Origin: Actinomycetota bacterium
GTDB lineage: Bacteria; Actinomycetota; Thermoleophilia; Gaiellales; Gaiellaceae
DNA: 9,446 nt
Direction: 5' to 3'
Assembly: GCA_005885085.1 (NCBI GenBank)
Contig: VAXY01000083.1
Coordinates: 1-9,446, forward strand
Shown: in pieces, positions 1-5,963 of the stretch
How the letters are laid out: each line of letters opens with the position of its first letter
Numbering within the stretch: position 1 is the stretch's first letter
Made by a program: the position numbers and the translations under genes
The notes under the pieces: generated by a model
Databases searched by the model: none
What the model saw: the letters and a program-made list of their open reading frames with translations, nothing else
What the model was told of the DNA's origin: nothing

Positions 1-462
1 CAGACCGACACCGTCGTCGACCTCCAGTCCGGCGCCCGCATGCCTGCGGACGTCGTCGCCTTCGACCGGCGCAACGACGTCGCGATCCTGCGCGTCGACG
101 GCCTCGGCCTGCGTCCACTCGGGCTTGCGCCTGCCAAATCCGGTACGCCCGTCGCCGTGCTCGGATTTCCGGAGAACGGCCCGTTCACGGCGACGCCGGC
201 GCGGATCGGCCGCACCTCGGTGGTGCTGGCCGAGGACGCCTACGGGCGCGGTCCTGTTACACGCGCGTTCACTTCACTCGGCGGCCGCGTCCGTCACGGC
301 GATTCGGGCGCGCCTGCGGTCGACGATCGCGGAGGGGTCGAGTCGACCGTCTTCGCGGCGCGTCTCCGGAGTGTCGGCGGTTACGGCGTTCCGGACGAGG
401 TCGTGCGTGCAGCGCTGAACTCCGCGCGCGGGCCCGTCTCGACGGGCAACTGCGCGTCCTAA
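1..462 (+). CDS. MarP-like trypsin-family serine protease, 3' part
   Basis: The reading frame is open from the first base, so the gene begins outside the window; 153 codons and a TAA stop remain. The fragment is the second half of a chymotrypsin/trypsin-like fold. It shows NDVAILRV near residues 34-41, whose Asp is the expected catalytic acid, then GFPENG, then HGDSGAP with the nucleophile Ser at residue 102 of the fragment. The tail ends in TGNCAS, like the short Cys-containing end of actinobacterial MarP proteases. In that family an N-terminal membrane domain with several helices (CvpA-like) precedes the protease, which acts outside the membrane in acid and oxidative stress resistance. The catalytic His and membrane part are not in view. 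The usual GDSGGP reads GDSGAP here. The stop overlaps the stop of the convergent neighbour by four bases. Family call is firm; MarP assignment is likely. Confidence 0.85.
   Translation, partial: QTDTVVDLQSGARMPADVVAFDRRNDVAILRVDGLGLRPLGLAPAKSGTPVAVLGFPENGPFTATPARIGRTSVVLAEDAYGRGPVTRAFTSLGGRVRHGDSGAPAVDDRGGVESTVFAARLRSVGGYGVPDEVVRAALNSARGPVSTGNCAS
432..447. repeat. Small inverted repeat at the end of the protease gene
   Basis: GCCCGT, loop CTCG, ACGGGC: a perfect six-pair hairpin lying inside the last codons of the protease. It begins 12 bases past the stop of the minus-strand methionine gene. It has no T-tract on either side, so it is at best a weak 3'-end stem for the convergent transcripts; it may simply be a coding coincidence. 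Confidence 0.3.
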
Positions 463-2264
463 GCCAGCAGTTCCAACACGCGCAGCCGCCGCCGGAAGGG
501 TGCGACCAGGCACACGCCGGCTGCCCGCTCGCGCGAGCCGTGCGTGAAGCCGATCGCGGCAGCGTCGGAGCCCGCGTCCTGCAACGCGTGCTGAAGCTCG
601 TCTGGCACGACGATCCCCGGCAGCTCGTTGTGCAGGCGCAGCGCGAGCCGATGACTCGTCAACGGAAAGACCTCGATCAGCACCGGGATGGGCCAGCGGC
701 CGCCGAGGCGCTCCGTGAAGTCGTCGAACCGGTCCAGGTCGAACACGATCTGCGTGATCGCGAACTTCGCTCCCGCCTCCACCTTCTGCCGGAAGCGATC
801 GAGCTCGAGCTCGACGTCGTCGGCGGTCGGGTTGACGGCGACCCCTGGGAAGAACGATGTCGGGGCGTCGATCGGGCGGCCGTTGAAGTCCTCTCCGCGG
901 TTGAGGTTCGCCATCAACTGTGTGAGGCCGATCGAATCGACCTCGTAAACGCCGCGCGCGCCCGGGTAGTCGCCGACCTCAGGTGGGTCACCCGTGATCG
1001 CGAGGATGTTCCGGACCCCTTCGGCGTGCGCGCCAAGCAGCATCGATTCGAGCCCCAGCACCGACCAGTCCCGCGTCGTCAGGTGCGGAATCGTCTCGAT
1101 CTCCGCCAGTCGCTCGATCGTGGCGGACACCATCAGCGAGCTCATCCCGGCACGCGCCGTGGCGTTGTCGTTGATGTCGACCCAGCCGACGTGCCCTGAC
1201 TCCTTCAGCGCCGCAGAGACCTCGACGAGTCCCGCGCTGTTCCCGCCGAGCGGCGGATCGAGCTGGACCGACACGACCCACTCACCGGTGGCGAGCGCGC
1301 GAGAAAGGCCCGTCTCGCGTTGCTCCTCACCCAGCGCGACGACCAGCTCGGGCGATTCGAACACCAGCGGCGCGCGCGGCTTGCGCTCCTCCTCGACGGC
1401 CGAGCGGATCGCGGAGATCTCCGCGGGAGTCGTGCCGCAGCAGCCGCCGATCACCTTCGCGCCGAGATCGCGCGCGTGTGCCGCGAACTCCGCGAAGTAC
1501 TCCGGCGTCGCGTGCGGGTAGATGACGCGTCCGCCGGCGAGGCTGGCGAGACCGACGTTCGGCAGCGCGGCGAGCGGCTTGCCGTTCTTGCCCATTCGTT
1601 CGAGGGCGGCGAGTGCTGCGAGCAGACCGGCGCCGTGGTTCGCGCCGACCGCGGCGACGTCGAGCTCGGCCAGCCGGTCGGCTGCCTCGGACGCCGTCAC
1701 GCCGGCGAGCGTTTCCGCGCTCTCGTCGAACGTCAGCAGCGCGACGATCGGCAGGCTCGACACGCCCCGCACCGCCTCGATCGCGTCGACGACCTCCTCG
1801 AGGTCGTAGAACGTCTCGATCATGAACAGGTCGGCGCCGCGACCGTCCAGCACCGCCGCCTGCTCGGCGAACAGTTCGCGGCGCACGCGTGACGTGGTGG
1901 GCTCGCCCAGCGGGCCGATCGAACCGCCGATGAAGACGTCGCGCCCGGTCACCTCCCGCGCCTCGCGCGCCAGCTTCACGCCGGCGGAGTTGATCTCTTC
2001 GAGGTCATCGTCGAGGAACTGGTGCGCGAGCTTGCGCCGGTTCGCGCCGAAGGTGTTCGTCTCGATCAGCTCGGCGCCGGCATTGATGAAGCTCACGTGC
2101 AGCGACACGACGGCCTGAGGGGCGCGCAGGTTCGCCTCCTCGGGAGTCCGCAGCCGCGGCACCGCCGCCGACAGCAGGGCTCCCATGCCGCCGTCGCCGA
2201 CGATCACCGGCCCGGTCTCGAGCCGGTCGAGGAAGCGGTTACGCGTCTGGATTTGGGCGGGCAC
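459..2264 (-). CDS. Bifunctional homocysteine S-methyltransferase / methylenetetrahydrofolate reductase
   Basis: A 601-residue cytoplasmic fusion enzyme of methionine and one-carbon metabolism. The first half (about 18-290) is a homocysteine S-methyltransferase barrel: GDGGMGALL at 23-31, ETNTFGANR, IGPLGEP, and the zinc-binding GGCCGTTP with Cys275 and Cys276. The second half (about 318-595) is a MetF-type flavin reductase that makes 5-methyl-tetrahydrofolate, with AITGDPP (Asp426) and QIVFD (Gln505). Length and domain order match the YitJ-like fusion family. I start it at GTG 2264 because GGAAGGAG lies five bases upstream; the ATG at 2294 is inside the riboswitch. Two expected residues differ: the first zinc Cys is His210 (GANHG), and the Glu before the DPP/FPP turn is Gln334 (VQLDPP). 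A SAM-I riboswitch sits in the leader. The stop overlaps that of the protease. Family assignment is firm; both activities intact is less sure. Confidence 0.95.
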   Translation of the reverse strand: MPAQIQTRNRFLDRLETGPVIVGDGGMGALLSAAVPRLRTPEEANLRAPQAVVSLHVSFINAGAELIETNTFGANRRKLAHQFLDDDLEEINSAGVKLAREAREVTGRDVFIGGSIGPLGEPTTSRVRRELFAEQAAVLDGRGADLFMIETFYDLEEVVDAIEAVRGVSSLPIVALLTFDESAETLAGVTASEAADRLAELDVAAVGANHGAGLLAALAALERMGKNGKPLAALPNVGLASLAGGRVIYPHATPEYFAEFAAHARDLGAKVIGGCCGTTPAEISAIRSAVEEERKPRAPLVFESPELVVALGEEQRETGLSRALATGEWVVSVQLDPPLGGNSAGLVEVSAALKESGHVGWVDINDNATARAGMSSLMVSATIERLAEIETIPHLTTRDWSVLGLESMLLGAHAEGVRNILAITGDPPEVGDYPGARGVYEVDSIGLTQLMANLNRGEDFNGRPIDAPTSFFPGVAVNPTADDVELELDRFRQKVEAGAKFAITQIVFDLDRFDDFTERLGGRWPIPVLIEVFPLTSHRLALRLHNELPGIVVPDELQHALQDAGSDAAAIGFTHGSRERAAGVCLVAPFRRRLRVLELLA

Positions 2265-2269
2265 CTCGT

Positions 2270-2277
2270 CTCCTTCC
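2270..2277 (-). promoter_or_regulatory. Ribosome binding site deciding the GTG start
   Basis: GGAAGGAG on the minus strand, five bases before GTG 2264. This places the true start ten codons downstream of the longest-ORF ATG (2294), which falls inside the 3' strand of riboswitch helix P1. The site is only about five bases from P1, so SAM binding could plausibly control its access. Confidence 0.85.
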
Positions 2278-2282
2278 GAACT

Positions 2283-2394
2283 CGCTCGACACATCCTTCG
2301 GGCTTGGCCCGACCGGGTTTGGCACCTTGCCCGGAGGCAGGTTGCCGAAGGCTTCGTAGGGCCGGTTCCCTCGGCCTTCTCTCGATGCAGAGCG
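2283..2394 (-). ncRNA. SAM-I (S-box) riboswitch
   Basis: Read on the minus strand this has the S-box core in order. Helix P1 5' strand CGCTCTGCATC (2394-2384) pairs with GATGTG...GAGCG (2295-2283). Next come GAGGGA, CCGGCCC, GAAGCC and GGCAACC (P2 with its kink-turn region), then GGTGCCAA after P3, then the short P4 hairpin CGGGC-CAA-GCCCG. These are the conserved elements that bind S-adenosylmethionine in this class. Only 18 bases separate P1 from the GTG start and there is no terminator hairpin, so control is probably at translation initiation, with the Shine-Dalgarno as target; CCTCC and CCTTC segments inside the aptamer could act as anti-Shine-Dalgarno. Its placement before a methionine-cycle gene fits perfectly. 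The alternative SAM-IV class, common in actinobacteria, fits less well because the S-box core is well conserved here. Confidence 0.93.
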
Positions 2395-2418
2395 GGACGC
2401 TGCCCGTCTCCGGTGCGG

Positions 2419-2424
2419 ATCTTA
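2419..2424 (-). promoter_or_regulatory. Candidate -10 box for the riboswitch transcript
   Basis: TAAGAT on the minus strand matches the TANNNT -10 pattern and would start RNA near 2411, about 17 bases before riboswitch helix P1. No convincing -35 hexamer sits at 16-18 bases; TTGCGT is 13 bases away, too close. The placement directly downstream of an intrinsic terminator (2434-2466) supports a new transcript starting here. Confidence 0.4.
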
Positions 2425-2433
2425 GCTGCCCCA

Positions 2434-2466
2434 GAAAACGCAAGAGGGGCCGCCGCCTGGCCCCTC
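2434..2466 (-). terminator. Intrinsic terminator, minus strand
   Basis: On the minus strand GAGGGGCC, seven-base loop, GGCCCCTC form a perfect eight-pair stem followed by TTGCGTTTTC. The T-tract is interrupted but in the right place. It would end RNA arriving from the right, either a long 3' tail of the dehydrogenase transcript or a small RNA, just before the promoter of the methionine gene. Confidence 0.6.
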
Positions 2467-2694
2467 CTGGGTCTCCTTGGAAGGAGATTCGCCGAGGTTG
2501 CCCCCGCCGCATCGGGGCCTCACTCGGTATGCCTTTTCACTATCGCGGGGAGGGGGCACTTCATCCATCACCCGTTCTCGGTTGACTGAGCCACTTGACG
2601 CCGCTCAAGCCGGAGGGCGGCCCTGCCGATGCCCGTTTTGACTCCAAGGCCAGGGACTGACGGCAATCGCTCCTGCGGCCGATGTTTGGAGTAT
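2467..2694. other. Gene-free, hairpin-rich island (candidate small RNA locus)
   Basis: No credible protein gene is present: open frames crossing it lack a ribosome site and family motifs. It is dense in complementary arms. TCTCCTT-GG-AAGGAGA lies at 2472-2487. A two-part stem has CCGAG 2492-2496 with CTCGG 2523-2527, and GCCCC 2500-2504 with GGGGC 2514-2518. CTTGA 2594-2598 pairs with TCAAG 2605-2609. A long bulged helix starts with ACTCCAA 2641-2647 pairing with TTGGAGT 2686-2692, followed by GGC/GCC and CAGG/CCTG. A plus-strand terminator abuts the right side and a minus-strand terminator the left, so RNA from either strand would end at the island's edges. I do not recognise a known RNA family (not RNase P, SRP, tmRNA or 6S by their signature motifs). 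Confidence 0.45.
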
Positions 2695-2729
2695 GCGGCG
2701 GCGGACGAGGACTCCGCCGCCAGCTTTTT
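2695..2729 (+). terminator. Strong intrinsic terminator, plus strand
   Basis: GGCGGCGGA (2697-2705), loop CGAGGAC, TCCGCCGCC (2713-2721) is a perfect nine-pair stem. It can extend by GC 2695-2696 with GC 2723-2724 around a bulged A, and TTTTT follows at 2725-2729. The T-tract is on the plus strand, yet no plus-strand protein gene lies upstream. It abuts the stop codon of the minus-strand dehydrogenase, so it may also serve as a 3' stem there, but without a T-tract in that direction. Confidence 0.75.
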
Positions 2730-3476
2730 CTAGGGGTCGTGGACGACCCGGCCTTCCATGCCGCCGGCGACCGTGACCACCTGGCCCGTTACGTGACCCG
2801 ACAGCAGCGGCGAGGCGAACACGACGACCTGCCGCGCGACATCCTCCGGCTGCGCGACCTTGCGGAGCGCCATCGTGCGCGAGATGCGTCCCACCTCTTC
2901 GTCGGAGACAAGGCCGCGCGTCATCGGCGACTCGGTCCACCCGGGCGCGACGGCGTTCACGCGCCCACCGGGTGTCTTGCGCACGACCTCGTTCTTGAGG
3001 CTGAGCAGCAGGCCGCCGAGGACCGCCGACTTCGCCGCTGCGTAGTCCGCATGCCCGGGCTCGCCGAAGATGCCCGCGGTCGAGCCGACGAGGACGAGCG
3101 CGCCGTCACCCTCGAGCTGGCGCAGGAATCCGCGCGCCGTCAGGAAGGTCGCGGTCAGGTTCGCGTCGAGCGTCGCACGCCACCGCTCGAGCGACAGCTC
3201 CCAGACGGGGACGTCGTCCGACGGCCACACGCCGGCGACGGCCGCGCAGATGTCGAGCGGCCCGGCCCCCGCGAAGAGCCGGTCGACCTCGTCCTCGCGG
3301 GTGAGATCCGCGCCGACGATGGTCACATCGCCGAGCGTTTCCGCCCGCTCGCGGCCGCGGTGATAGTGCGCGACGACCTCCGCGCCTTCGGCCGCGAACG
3401 CGCGCGCGCAGGCGCCGCCGATTCCGCCGGAAGCACCGGTCACGAGCACACGCTTCCCCGCAAGCCCCGTCTCCAT
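2730..3476 (-). CDS. Short-chain dehydrogenase/reductase (FabG-like)
   Basis: A 248-residue classical short-chain dehydrogenase, the usual length for the family, expected to be a soluble NAD(P)(H)-dependent oxidoreductase acting on a hydroxyl/keto substrate that cannot be read from sequence. The Rossmann glycine motif TGASGGIG is at 13-20. The usual NNAG appears as AVAG (79-82). The catalytic set is complete: Asn106, Ser132 (GSTAG), and Tyr145 and Lys149 in YAAAK. PGW at 178-180 and SGHVTGQVVTVAGG near 226-239 match the family end. Arginines in HRGRER after the second strand would suit NADPH, as inference. Start ATG 3476 has GGAGAG about ten bases upstream. It is divergent from the phosphoribosyltransferase with only 19 bases between starts, so their promoters must overlap. 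A fatty-acid-synthesis role is not implied by the neighbours. Confidence 0.93.
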   Translation of the reverse strand: METGLAGKRVLVTGASGGIGGACARAFAAEGAEVVAHYHRGRERAETLGDVTIVGADLTREDEVDRLFAGAGPLDICAAVAGVWPSDDVPVWELSLERWRATLDANLTATFLTARGFLRQLEGDGALVLVGSTAGIFGEPGHADYAAAKSAVLGGLLLSLKNEVVRKTPGGRVNAVAPGWTESPMTRGLVSDEEVGRISRTMALRKVAQPEDVARQVVVFASPLLSGHVTGQVVTVAGGMEGRVVHDP

Positions 3477-3495
3477 CTATGGGATTCTCTCCGCT

Positions 3496-3966
3496 GTGGA
3501 GCGCGAGTGGATGACCTGGGAGGACGTCGGCACTGCCGTCGAGGAGCTCGCCGCTCAGATCGACGCCGCGCAGTTTCGGCCGGATGCTGTGCTGGCGCTC
3601 GCGCGCGGCGGTCTTCCGGCGGCCGGCGCGCTCGCCTATGCGCTGGGCGTCAAGAACATGGCCACGCTGAACGTCGAGTTCTACACGGGCGTCGACGAGC
3701 GCCTCGACGAGCCGCTGATCCTGCCGCCGGTTCCGGACTTGTCGCTCCTACGCACGGAGCGGCTCCTCGTCGTCGACGACGTCGCCGACACGGGCCGAAC
3801 GCTCGCACTCGCGCGTGACTTCTGCGCGCAGCACGTGGGCGACGTTCGCACGGCCGTGTTGTACGAGAAGCCTCAGAGCGTCGTGCGCTCCGACTTCGTC
3901 TGGCGCCGAACCGATCGCTGGATCAACTTCCCCTGGAGCACTCCGGCCGCGGTGGGGGCGGGGTGA
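3496..3966 (+). CDS. Phosphoribosyltransferase (Gpt/hypoxanthine-type)
   Basis: A 156-residue type I phosphoribosyltransferase that would transfer phosphoribose from PRPP to a purine base or similar acceptor in the cytoplasm. The PRPP loop LVVDDVADTGRT is at 91-102, with the two acidic residues and the TG turn. ARGGLP at 36-41 is the diphosphate-contacting loop of the family. RWINFPWS near 141-148 is the typical aromatic end seen in xanthine-guanine-type members. Start is uncertain: GTG 3496 has no ribosome site and could be leaderless, whereas ATG 3511 has GGAG at a nine-base spacing. The last bases overlap the next gene's GTG as GTGA, a four-base overlap typical of translational coupling. 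The base specificity cannot be told from the sequence. Confidence 0.9.
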   Translation: MEREWMTWEDVGTAVEELAAQIDAAQFRPDAVLALARGGLPAAGALAYALGVKNMATLNVEFYTGVDERLDEPLILPPVPDLSLLRTERLLVVDDVADTGRTLALARDFCAQHVGDVRTAVLYEKPQSVVRSDFVWRRTDRWINFPWSTPAAVGAG

Positions 3967-4778
3967 AGGTCTTCATCGTCAGCGACATGGAGGGCGTCGC
4001 CGGGATCGTCAAGTGGCAGCAGACGGACGGCACGAAGGAGAAGCGCGCCTTCCACGAGGGCCGCGAGCTCTACACCGAGGAGATCAACGCCGCGGTGCGC
4101 GGCGCCAAGTCGGCGGGCGCGAAGGAGATCGTGGTGATGGACTGCCACGGCGCGGGCGAGGAGTGGACCTTCAACTCGCTCATCCCGGACAAGCTCGACC
4201 CCGACTGCGAGTTCGTCGTCCAGAACGACTGGACGGAGTACACGGAGCTGCTCGAGCAGGGTTGTGACGCGGCGCTGTTCGTCGGCATGCACGCGAAAGC
4301 GGGCACGCCCGACGGCGTGCTCGCGCACACGGTCTCCGGGCAGGCGTGGCGGGAGCTCAAGTTCAACGGCACGGCGGGCGGCGAAACTGGCATCAACGCC
4401 GCGCTCTGCGGACAGTGGAACTGCCCCGTGCTCCTCGTCACCGGTGACGAAGCCGTCTGCCGCGAGGCGCGCGAGCTGCTCGGCGACGGCCTCACGACCG
4501 TCGCGGTCAAGAAGGGACTCGGCTCGTTCAGCGCTCGGCAGTTCCCGGCGCAGAAGGCGAGGGAGATGATCGAGGCGGGGGCCAAGCAGGCGCTCAAGGA
4601 CCTCGGCGCGGTGAAGCCATACGACCCCGGCCGGCCGTGCGAGATCAAGATCGAGTTCCACGCGCCGTCGCGGCTCGTCGAGTACCGCAACCGCAGGGGG
4701 ACGGAGCAGATCGACGCGCACACGCTCGTCTCCCGCGCGGACGACTGGTGGACAGCCTGGTCGCAGTTCTACTTCTAG
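3963..4778 (+). CDS. M55-family D-aminopeptidase (DppA-like)
   Basis: A 271-residue zinc peptidase of the DppA family, which cleaves D-amino-acid-containing di/tripeptides and in the type enzyme forms a ring-shaped decamer in the cytoplasm. The metal ligands all appear in order: Asp8 and Glu10 (SDMEG), His62 (DCHG), His110 (GMHAKAG) and Glu141 (GGETGIN). Length matches the family. The GTG start shares bases with the upstream TGA stop (GTGA), so it is most likely translated by coupling to the phosphoribosyltransferase. Its 3' end overlaps the exporter gene by 31 bases. The substrate is inferred; other M55 members act on cell-wall-derived peptides or peptide amides. Placed next to a LysE exporter, it suggests release and disposal of amino acids from scavenged or recycled peptides. 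The gene symbol is not assigned because orthology to dppA is unproven. Confidence 0.93.
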   Translation: MKVFIVSDMEGVAGIVKWQQTDGTKEKRAFHEGRELYTEEINAAVRGAKSAGAKEIVVMDCHGAGEEWTFNSLIPDKLDPDCEFVVQNDWTEYTELLEQGCDAALFVGMHAKAGTPDGVLAHTVSGQAWRELKFNGTAGGETGINAALCGQWNCPVLLVTGDEAVCREARELLGDGLTTVAVKKGLGSFSARQFPAQKAREMIEAGAKQALKDLGAVKPYDPGRPCEIKIEFHAPSRLVEYRNRRGTEQIDAHTLVSRADDWWTAWSQFYF

Positions 4779-5359
4779 GCTTCTTCGGTGTCTCGGCGCT
4801 CGTGATCGTCACGCCGGGGCAGGACACGGCGCTGACGATCCGCAACACCCTGCGCGGAGGCCGTCGCAGCGGCCTCCTGACGGCGCTCGGAGTGGGGACC
4901 GGCCAGTGCGGCTGGGCGCTCGCGACGAGCGCCGGCCTCGCGGCGCTCCTGCTCGCTTCGGAACCGGTGTTCCACGCGCTGCGCTGGTTCGGCGCCGCGT
5001 ACCTCGCCTATCTCGGCCTGCAGTCGCTCTACCGGGCGGCGCGAAAAATCGGAGCAAGTGGCTCTGAGCCACGAACTAAGACACGTCCGTACCGCCAGGG
5101 CGTCCTCAGCAACCTGGGGAACCCGAAGATGGCGATCTTCTTCTCCAGCCTGCTGCCGCAGTTCGCGCACTCCTTCGCCGGCCTGCTTGCGCTCGGCCTG
5201 GTCTTCGCGGCGATGACGGTGACCTGGCTGAGCGCGTACGCATTCGCGGTCGCCAAGGCGGGCGACATGCTCCGCCGGCCCGCGATCCGTCGTGTGATCG
5301 ACGCGGTCGTCGGCGCGGCGCTCGTCGCGTTCGGTGCGCGTCTGGCGACCGAGCGCTAG
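4748..5359 (+). CDS. LysE/RhtB-family amino-acid exporter
   Basis: A 203-residue membrane protein of the LysE/RhtB translocator family, exporting amino acids or related metabolites out of the cell. The first helix is followed by TPGQDTALTIRNTLRGGRRSG, the family signature near residues 22-42. TALGVGTG and a second and third helix come next, then a cytoplasmic loop (about 95-115), NPKMAIFFSSLLPQF (about 120-134) and two to three more helices. I count five to six membrane segments, as expected. The start is GTG 4748, inside the end of the aminopeptidase gene; longer starts only add a charged shadow of that gene. No good ribosome site is visible, so translation may be coupled. The cytoplasmic loop contains a palindrome in an A-richer patch (see 5058-5072). 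The stop overlaps the convergent gene's stop by four bases. Substrate unknown. Confidence 0.9.
   Translation: MDSLVAVLLLGFFGVSALVIVTPGQDTALTIRNTLRGGRRSGLLTALGVGTGQCGWALATSAGLAALLLASEPVFHALRWFGAAYLAYLGLQSLYRAARKIGASGSEPRTKTRPYRQGVLSNLGNPKMAIFFSSLLPQFAHSFAGLLALGLVFAAMTVTWLSAYAFAVAKAGDMLRRPAIRRVIDAVVGAALVAFGARLATER
5058..5072. repeat. Odd-length palindrome in the exporter loop
   Basis: GTGGCTC-T-GAGCCAC, a perfect seven-pair inverted repeat around one unpaired base. It lies in a locally A-richer patch (about 5043-5085) that encodes the variable cytoplasmic loop KIGASGSEPRTK. Its design (short arms, single central base) resembles the GGGGTC-N-GACCCC repeats near 6710 and 7557, so it may be another dispersed palindromic repeat. 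Confidence 0.45.
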
Positions 5360-5940
5360 CCCGGCACGATCTCGAGCTCGTCGAGCAGGGTGAAGTACGC
5401 CTGTGCGAACGGGGAGTCCTTCGTGCGCTCCCGCACCTCGTCCCAGTCCACCTGCTCGCGCAGCGAACGCGCGAGCTCGAGCACGCTCGAGAAGTCGGGG
5501 CGCTGCTCGCTCAGGACGAGGACCTTCTGCGTGATCACATCCTCGATCGGCGCCACCTTCAGCCGCATCGCGTGGACTTCCATTTCCTCCGCGCGCGCGA
5601 ACGTGTCGTCGTCGATCGCGCCGCCCGAGGGATCGAAGATGAGATCGATCAGGATGTCGTCCTCGTACGCCTTCAACAGCCAGCCTTCCGGCGGATGCTC
5701 GATCCGCATGCCACCGCGCGCCAGCGCCTCCTGAGCCCGTTCCGCGTCCTCAGGTTTGACGAGCAGGTCGACATCGTGCTCGGTCTTCGGCCCCCCGCGG
5801 GCCCAGCAGGCGAGGCCGCCGCCGAGCACGAACGGAATGCCCGCGTCGTTGAGTGTTCCGGCTGCCTTCTTCATCGCATCCAGCAGACGGTCGAATTCCC
5901 GGTCCTGGTCGGTCGCCACGGGCGCCGGTTTCCCGCCCAC
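5356..5940 (-). CDS. Nucleotidyltransferase-fold protein (AbiEii/MNT-like)
   Basis: A 194-residue protein with the minimal nucleotidyltransferase fold. FVLGGGLACWARGG at 37-50 supplies the glycine turn. HDVDLLV at 55-61 gives two catalytic acids, Asp56 and Asp58, and DILIDLIFD at 95-103 gives the third, Asp99. All three carboxylates expected for Mg-dependent nucleotidyl transfer are present, so it is likely active rather than a degenerate relative. A helical C-terminal part (about 130-190) follows. Relatives include toxin-like AbiEii proteins and orphan nucleotidyltransferases of unknown target; no antitoxin-like partner gene is adjacent. The GTG start at 5940 lacks a clear ribosome site, and only 23 bases separate it from the divergent phosphoesterase start. 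The next methionine, residue 23, would still keep the fold. Stop TAG overlaps the exporter's stop. Acceptor unknown. Confidence 0.8.
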   Translation of the reverse strand: MGGKPAPVATDQDREFDRLLDAMKKAAGTLNDAGIPFVLGGGLACWARGGPKTEHDVDLLVKPEDAERAQEALARGGMRIEHPPEGWLLKAYEDDILIDLIFDPSGGAIDDDTFARAEEMEVHAMRLKVAPIEDVITQKVLVLSEQRPDFSSVLELARSLREQVDWDEVRERTKDSPFAQAYFTLLDELEIVPG

Positions 5941-5963
5941 CGCCTACGTGGAACATGGTCCTG

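Noticed and set aside
2519..2547. Minus-strand resemblance to a 23S rRNA segment (CGATAGTGAA followed by TACCG and GTGAGG)
   Set aside because: The match is short, has gaps, and the flanks do not continue the rRNA sequence; most likely chance.
2185..2589. Open frames crossing the riboswitch and island on the plus strand
   Set aside because: No ribosome site, low-complexity composition, and they overlap the conserved riboswitch on the other strand.
4637..4747. Upstream extension of the exporter to ATG 4637
   Set aside because: The extension is a highly charged shadow of the aminopeptidase gene, whereas family members begin directly with a membrane helix.
5853..5963. Upstream extension of the phosphoesterase to ATG 5853
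   Set aside because: The extra residues are proline- and arginine-rich, antisense to the nucleotidyltransferase gene, and precede the natural first strand of the fold.
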